The notes under the pieces are model-generated. The model was not told where the DNA came from, searched no databases, and saw nothing but the letters and a program-made list of their open reading frames with translations. Of a stretch of DNA of 9,232 bases, positions 6,641 through 9,232 are shown piece by piece (position 1 is the first letter of the stretch; every line of letters begins with the position of its first letter). Source of the DNA: Thermoplasmata archaeon (GTDB taxonomy: Archaea; Thermoplasmatota; Thermoplasmata; Lutacidiplasmatales; UBA184); NCBI GenBank assembly GCA_022750355.1, contig JAKIVW010000069.1, positions 1 through 9,232 on the forward strand, in the 5' to 3' direction. The position numbers and the translations under genes are program-made.

Positions 6641-8116
6641 TCACACCCGGATGGCCGCGGTGTAGCCCGCCGGCTTCACGAACGTCTCCGGGCCACCGAA
6701 TGGGTCGGGGCGAGGGCCGGTGGCTTCTCCCCGTTTGGCAGAGAGGTACAGGTCGATGGCATCGGCCGCTTCGGTGGCCGTTCCCATGGCATACACCACC
6801 GAACGTCCCCCGGCCGCAAAGATCCCGGGTACGGCGGTCTCGAATCCTTTCAGCTTGCCCTCGGGCCAGCCTTGGGAGGAGAGCTTCAAGTCGAGTTGAG
6901 GGCCGAACCCTTCCAGGTCCGCTTTCTGCCCGACGGCGACGATGACCGTGTCGCATGGGATCGTTTCCTCCGACCCTGGAACCGGAACGGGGCTACGACG
7001 GCCGCCCGCGTCGGGAGGTCCCAGCTCGATCGACTGGACGACGATCCCTTCGACGTGATCGGTCCCGACGATTCGGAGCGGGGCTTTCTGGAACACGAAA
7101 CGGATTCCCTCCTGCTCGGCGCCGTGTACCTCCTCGGGATCCGCCGGCATCTCCTGCCGGCTTCGCCGATACGCCAGCGTCACGTGACCTCCGTGGGCCT
7201 TGCGCAGCGCGGAACGCACCGAATCCATTGCGACATCTCCGCCCCCGACGACGACGATCTCGTGGCCGATCGGCACGTCGATGCCGCGGTTGAGGGTCTT
7301 CAGGAATTTCAAGGCCGGGACGACTCCCGGCAGGTCCTCCCCCGGAACACCGAGGGTGCGGTGGGTCGAAGTCCCGATCGAGATGAATACGGCCTGGTAC
7401 CCGTCCTTCTCCATCAGCTGGTTGACCGGGAAGTCATGACCGACCTTCGTGCCCTTCACAAAGGTGACATCGAGGTCCCGGTACCGCGCTCGATCGGTCT
7501 CGACGTCCGCGTCGGTCATCCGGTAGGCCGGGATCGTCTGCATCAGCCCTCCGTAGCGCTCCTCCTCCTCGAAGACGGTCACGCTGTACCCCCGGACCCC
7601 GAGTTCCCAGGCCGCCATCATCCCCGCCGGGCCGGCCCCTACCACCGCCACTCGCTGGTTCTTCGGCTTGGACGGCACGTAGGCGAGGTCGCTCTTTCCG
7701 TACTCCAGGGACGCCCGCTTCAGGTGACGGATCGCGATGGGGACCCCCTTCTTCTTCACGACACACGCGTCTTCGCAGTAGTGGTAGCAGACCTTGCAGA
7801 GGCTGGTGGCGAGGGGGTTCTCGTCGAGGGTCACTTTCGCGGCACCGTCAAAATCGCCGGTCGCGACCAGGCGAATGTACTCCCGGGCATCCTGAGTGAT
7901 GGGGCAGGCCTCCACGCACCAGGGCCGGCGGCACTGGATGCATCGTTTGGCTTCCAGGATCGAGTCCTCCTTCGAGTAGGCGTGCAGTACCTCCCGGAAA
8001 TCGGTCGTGCGCGACTCCACCCCTTCTTCCACGATGGGAACCCGGACCGGATTCAGCTTCGGAGGAGGGGGTTTCGGGGCGGCGGGGCTCGGTGCGGCGG
8101 CCGCGTCGGCGCTCAT
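6641..8116 (-). CDS. GltD-like NADPH:FAD oxidoreductase with two [4Fe-4S] sites (stand-alone glutamate synthase small-subunit homologue)
   Basis: This is a cytoplasmic flavoprotein of the glutamate synthase beta/NfnB/SudA family that moves electrons between NAD(P)H, FAD and iron-sulfur clusters. From the ATG (491 aa), an Ala/Pro-rich leader (1-25) precedes the ferredoxin-like domain. That domain has Cys59/62/67/71 (CIQCRRPWCVEAC) and Cys107/110/114/118 (CKVCYHYCEDAC), the two [4Fe-4S] ligand sets of the family. The FAD Rossmann motif VVGAGPAG is at 158-165 and the NADPH motif VVGGGDVAMD at 289-298, followed by AYRRSRQEMPA. The C-terminal FAD signature is unusual: it reads GIFAAGGRSVV, without the normal Asp and about five residues shorter than in relatives. 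No large GltB-type subunit is visible nearby, so glutamate synthesis, NADPH:ferredoxin exchange or sulfide/polysulfide chemistry all remain open. An in-frame GTG at 8125 is an alternative start. The ATG has GGTGG five bases upstream. Confidence 0.9.
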   Translation of the reverse strand: MSADAAAAPSPAAPKPPPPKLNPVRVPIVEEGVESRTTDFREVLHAYSKEDSILEAKRCIQCRRPWCVEACPITQDAREYIRLVATGDFDGAAKVTLDENPLATSLCKVCYHYCEDACVVKKKGVPIAIRHLKRASLEYGKSDLAYVPSKPKNQRVAVVGAGPAGMMAAWELGVRGYSVTVFEEEERYGGLMQTIPAYRMTDADVETDRARYRDLDVTFVKGTKVGHDFPVNQLMEKDGYQAVFISIGTSTHRTLGVPGEDLPGVVPALKFLKTLNRGIDVPIGHEIVVVGGGDVAMDSVRSALRKAHGGHVTLAYRRSRQEMPADPEEVHGAEQEGIRFVFQKAPLRIVGTDHVEGIVVQSIELGPPDAGGRRSPVPVPGSEETIPCDTVIVAVGQKADLEGFGPQLDLKLSSQGWPEGKLKGFETAVPGIFAAGGRSVVYAMGTATEAADAIDLYLSAKRGEATGPRPDPFGGPETFVKPAGYTAAIRV

Positions 8117-8145
8117 GGAAACCACCGTTATCAGCCCACTCCCCC

Positions 8146-8151
8146 GTTAAG
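8146..8151 (-). promoter_or_regulatory. TATA-like box of the oxidoreductase gene
   Basis: The minus strand reads CTTAAC, nearly identical to the CTTAAT before pheS. Its centre is about 24 nt from the GTG at 8125 and about 32 nt from the ATG at 8116. A start at the GTG would be leaderless. A start at the ATG would leave a leader of a few bases carrying GGTGG. The sequence alone does not settle which start is used. Confidence 0.35.
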
Positions 8152-8190
8152 AGGCTTACGCGGCCGGCGGCCCGGGCGGAAGGTCCCTGA

Positions 8191-8197
8191 CATATAC
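8191..8197 (+). promoter_or_regulatory. Upstream TATA-like element of srp54
   Basis: CATATAC lies about 51 nt upstream of the srp54 ATG. If used as a TATA box, transcription would begin near 8220, exactly at the left edge of the palindrome. That would give a leader of roughly 25 nt with a 5' hairpin and the GGTGG motif. It competes with the closer GTATAC box at 8215-8220. Which of the two is used cannot be decided from the sequence. Confidence 0.3.
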
Positions 8198-8214
8198 AGG
8201 CGCCCATCTTTGGG

Positions 8215-8220
8215 GTATAC
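8215..8220 (+). promoter_or_regulatory. Proximal TATA-like box of srp54
   Basis: GTATAC, itself a perfect palindrome, is centred about 27 nt before the srp54 ATG. That is the spacing expected for a leaderless archaeal transcript. It touches the left arm of the hairpin palindrome at 8220-8234, so a protein bound there could affect start-complex assembly. This is inference from position. Confidence 0.45.
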
Positions 8221-8234
8221 CGACCTTCGGTCGG
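8220..8234. repeat. 15-bp inverted repeat between the srp54 TATA-like box and start codon
   Basis: CCGACC-TTC-GGTCGG has perfect six-base arms with a three-base spacer, ending 10 bp before the srp54 ATG. As DNA it could be an operator lying between TATA box and transcription start. As RNA, if the upstream box at 8191 is used, it would form a 5' hairpin. GC-rich DNA makes such arms fairly likely by chance, so function is unproven. Confidence 0.45.
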
Positions 8235-8235
8235 C

Positions 8236-8240
8236 GGTGG
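8236..8240 (+). promoter_or_regulatory. Possible Shine-Dalgarno of srp54
   Basis: GGTGG stands four bases before the srp54 ATG. The same pentamer stands five bases before the ATG at 8116 of the divergent oxidoreductase gene. It can pair partly with the 3' end of 16S rRNA but is closer to the ATG than is usual. It matters only if the transcript has a leader. Confidence 0.3.
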
Positions 8241-8244
8241 ATCC

Positions 8245-9232
8245 ATGGTCCTTGATTCCCTCGGAAAGTCCCTCCGCGGGGTGCTGCAGAAGATCGCCCG
8301 GGGCTCGGTGGTCGACGAGGCCCTTCTGGGCGAGGTCGTCCGCGACATCCAGCGGGCCCTCCTGCAGGCGGACGTCAACGTCCAACTGAGCCTCGACCTG
8401 ACCAAACGGGTGCGACAGCGAGCGACCCAGGAGAAACCCCCGGCGGGAGCGAGTCTCCGGGATTTCCTCGTCCGGATCATCTACGAAGAGATCCGGGGAA
8501 TCCTCGGCAAGGACCGCCCATTCGAACTCAAACCCAAGCGGATCCTTTTGGCCGGGCTTTTCGGACAAGGGAAGACCACCACGGCGGGTAAGCTCGCCCG
8601 GTTCTTCCAAAAAAAGGGGGTCCGGGTCGGCCTCGTCGCGGCCGACGTGCATCGACCTGCGGCCGTCGACCAGTTGGAGCAACTGGCCCAGAAGGTGGGC
8701 TGTGAGTTCTACGCCAACCGGGGCGAACCCCGGGCCGAGGTCATCGTCCGCGAGGCGCTCGCGCACTTCCCCCCGCATCTGGCGGTCATCGTAGATACGG
8801 CGGGAAGGAGCGGGATCGACCCCGAGCTCATCGAGGAGTTGAAGCGCGTGCGCGCCGTCCTCCAGCCGGACGAGACGCTCCTCGTGTTGGACGCCGCCAT
8901 GGGCCAGACAGCCGGCCGGAGCGCCCAGGCGTTCCATGAGGCGGTCGGCCTCACCGGCGTGATCCTCACCAAGCTGGACGGGTCGGCGAAGGGAGGCGGG
9001 GCCCTCTCGGCGGTCGCCGCCAGTGGTGCTCCGATCCTGTTCATCGGGACGGGAGAGCACATGGACGAGTTCGAGCGATTCGATCCGACCCGATTCGTCT
9101 CCCGCCTGCTCGGGATGGGCGACATCCAGACCCTACTCGAACGATTCGAGGAACTCACCGACAAGGAGGCGGCGGAAAAGGCGGCCCAGAACCTCATGTC
9201 GGGTCGTTTCACGCTGCGCGATATGCGCTCGC
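8245..9232 (+). CDS. srp54: Signal recognition particle GTPase SRP54 (3' end cut by window edge)
   Basis: This is the GTPase subunit of the archaeal signal recognition particle. It binds 7S RNA and signal sequences on ribosomes and docks with FtsY at the membrane. The 329 visible codons open with the typical N domain, MVLDSLGKSLRGVLQKIARG, followed by RDIQRALLQADVNVQLSL (33-50). The G domain has G1 GLFGQGKTTTAGKLA (104-118), ADVHRPAAVDQLEQL (133-147), G3 DTAGRS (184-189), G4 TKLD (242-245) followed by GSAKGGGALSA, and the closing GTGEHMDEFERFDPTRFVSRLLGMGD. The start of the M domain is visible to about residue 329 (RFTLRDMRS). The methionine-rich and RNA-binding part is outside the window. 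The ATG gives exactly the family's N-terminus, so the start is firm. The gene is divergent from the oxidoreductase gene and likely has its own promoter. Confidence 0.97.
   Translation, partial: MVLDSLGKSLRGVLQKIARGSVVDEALLGEVVRDIQRALLQADVNVQLSLDLTKRVRQRATQEKPPAGASLRDFLVRIIYEEIRGILGKDRPFELKPKRILLAGLFGQGKTTTAGKLARFFQKKGVRVGLVAADVHRPAAVDQLEQLAQKVGCEFYANRGEPRAEVIVREALAHFPPHLAVIVDTAGRSGIDPELIEELKRVRAVLQPDETLLVLDAAMGQTAGRSAQAFHEAVGLTGVILTKLDGSAKGGGALSAVAASGAPILFIGTGEHMDEFERFDPTRFVSRLLGMGDIQTLLERFEELTDKEAAEKAAQNLMSGRFTLRDMRS

Larger units (their letters stand above)
8117..8244. promoter_or_regulatory. Divergent intergenic promoter region, oxidoreductase / srp54
   Basis: These 128 bp separate two divergent genes and form the only sizeable gap in the window. 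The segment holds a TATA-like box for each direction, an extra upstream TATA-like box on the srp54 side, a 15-bp palindrome next to srp54 and GGTGG motifs before both ATG codons. The centre (about 8155-8185) is extremely GC-rich and shows nothing I can name. No small ORF or RNA gene is supported. Confidence 0.6.

Noticed and set aside
6089..8389. A 766-codon open frame on the plus strand opposite the oxidoreductase, running into srp54
   Set aside because: It covers the divergent promoter region and the first codons of srp54 in a wrong frame. It has no recognisable domain and an antisense-type composition.
8131..9060. A 309-codon minus-strand open frame opposite srp54
   Set aside because: SRP54 motifs on the plus strand are unambiguous. 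The antisense product has no recognisable features.
1..9232. CRISPR arrays, insertion sequences, tRNA/rRNA genes, toxin-antitoxin or phage modules
   Set aside because: I found no regularly spaced repeats, terminal inverted repeats around a transposase, clover-leaf segments or mobile-element protein motifs. Nearly all of the window is accounted for by six conserved genes.

Overview
The window is GC-rich and reads as a piece of archaeal chromosome. Phenylalanyl-tRNA synthetase has the archaeal form: a 509-residue PheS with an N-terminal winged-helix-like region and a short 564-residue PheT (bacterial PheT is about 800). The signal recognition particle GTPase is a typical SRP54. AT-rich, TATA-like boxes sit about 25-30 nt upstream of several start codons, the spacing expected for leaderless archaeal transcripts. 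High GC combined with a membrane-anchored S53 (sedolisin) protease and a stand-alone GltD-like flavoprotein would fit a GC-rich Thermoplasmatota lineage. That placement is inference from gene content and was not tested by phylogeny.

Layout. Five genes lie on the minus strand and one diverges on the plus strand. In minus-strand reading order they are: a GltD-like NADPH/FAD/[4Fe-4S] oxidoreductase (8116-6641); a secreted, membrane-anchored S53 peptidase with an Ig-like domain and a proline-rich tail (6589-4172); pheS (4108-2579); pheT (2578-884, directly abutting pheS); and the N-terminal 286 codons of a methylmalonyl-CoA mutase large subunit (860 to the left edge). srp54 starts at 8245 on the plus strand and is cut by the right edge, 329 codons in. 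The 128-bp gltD-like/srp54 intergenic region holds the divergent promoters. Coding density is very high, and every other gap is 63 bp or less.

Function. pheS and pheT encode the two subunits of one (alpha-beta)2 enzyme and are clearly translationally coupled. SRP54 targets secretory and membrane proteins co-translationally, and the neighbouring S53 protease is the kind of signal-bearing protein such a pathway handles, but nothing here shows a functional link. The methylmalonyl-CoA mutase belongs to propionyl-CoA/methylmalonyl-CoA metabolism. I see no CRISPR, mobile element, tRNA or rRNA, phage gene or defence module. This is ordinary housekeeping DNA, and I do not find an undescribed multi-gene system. 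The points worth a second look are the domain architecture of the S53 protease, a lost FAD-site signature in the GltD-like protein, and a recurrent leaderless-promoter pattern.
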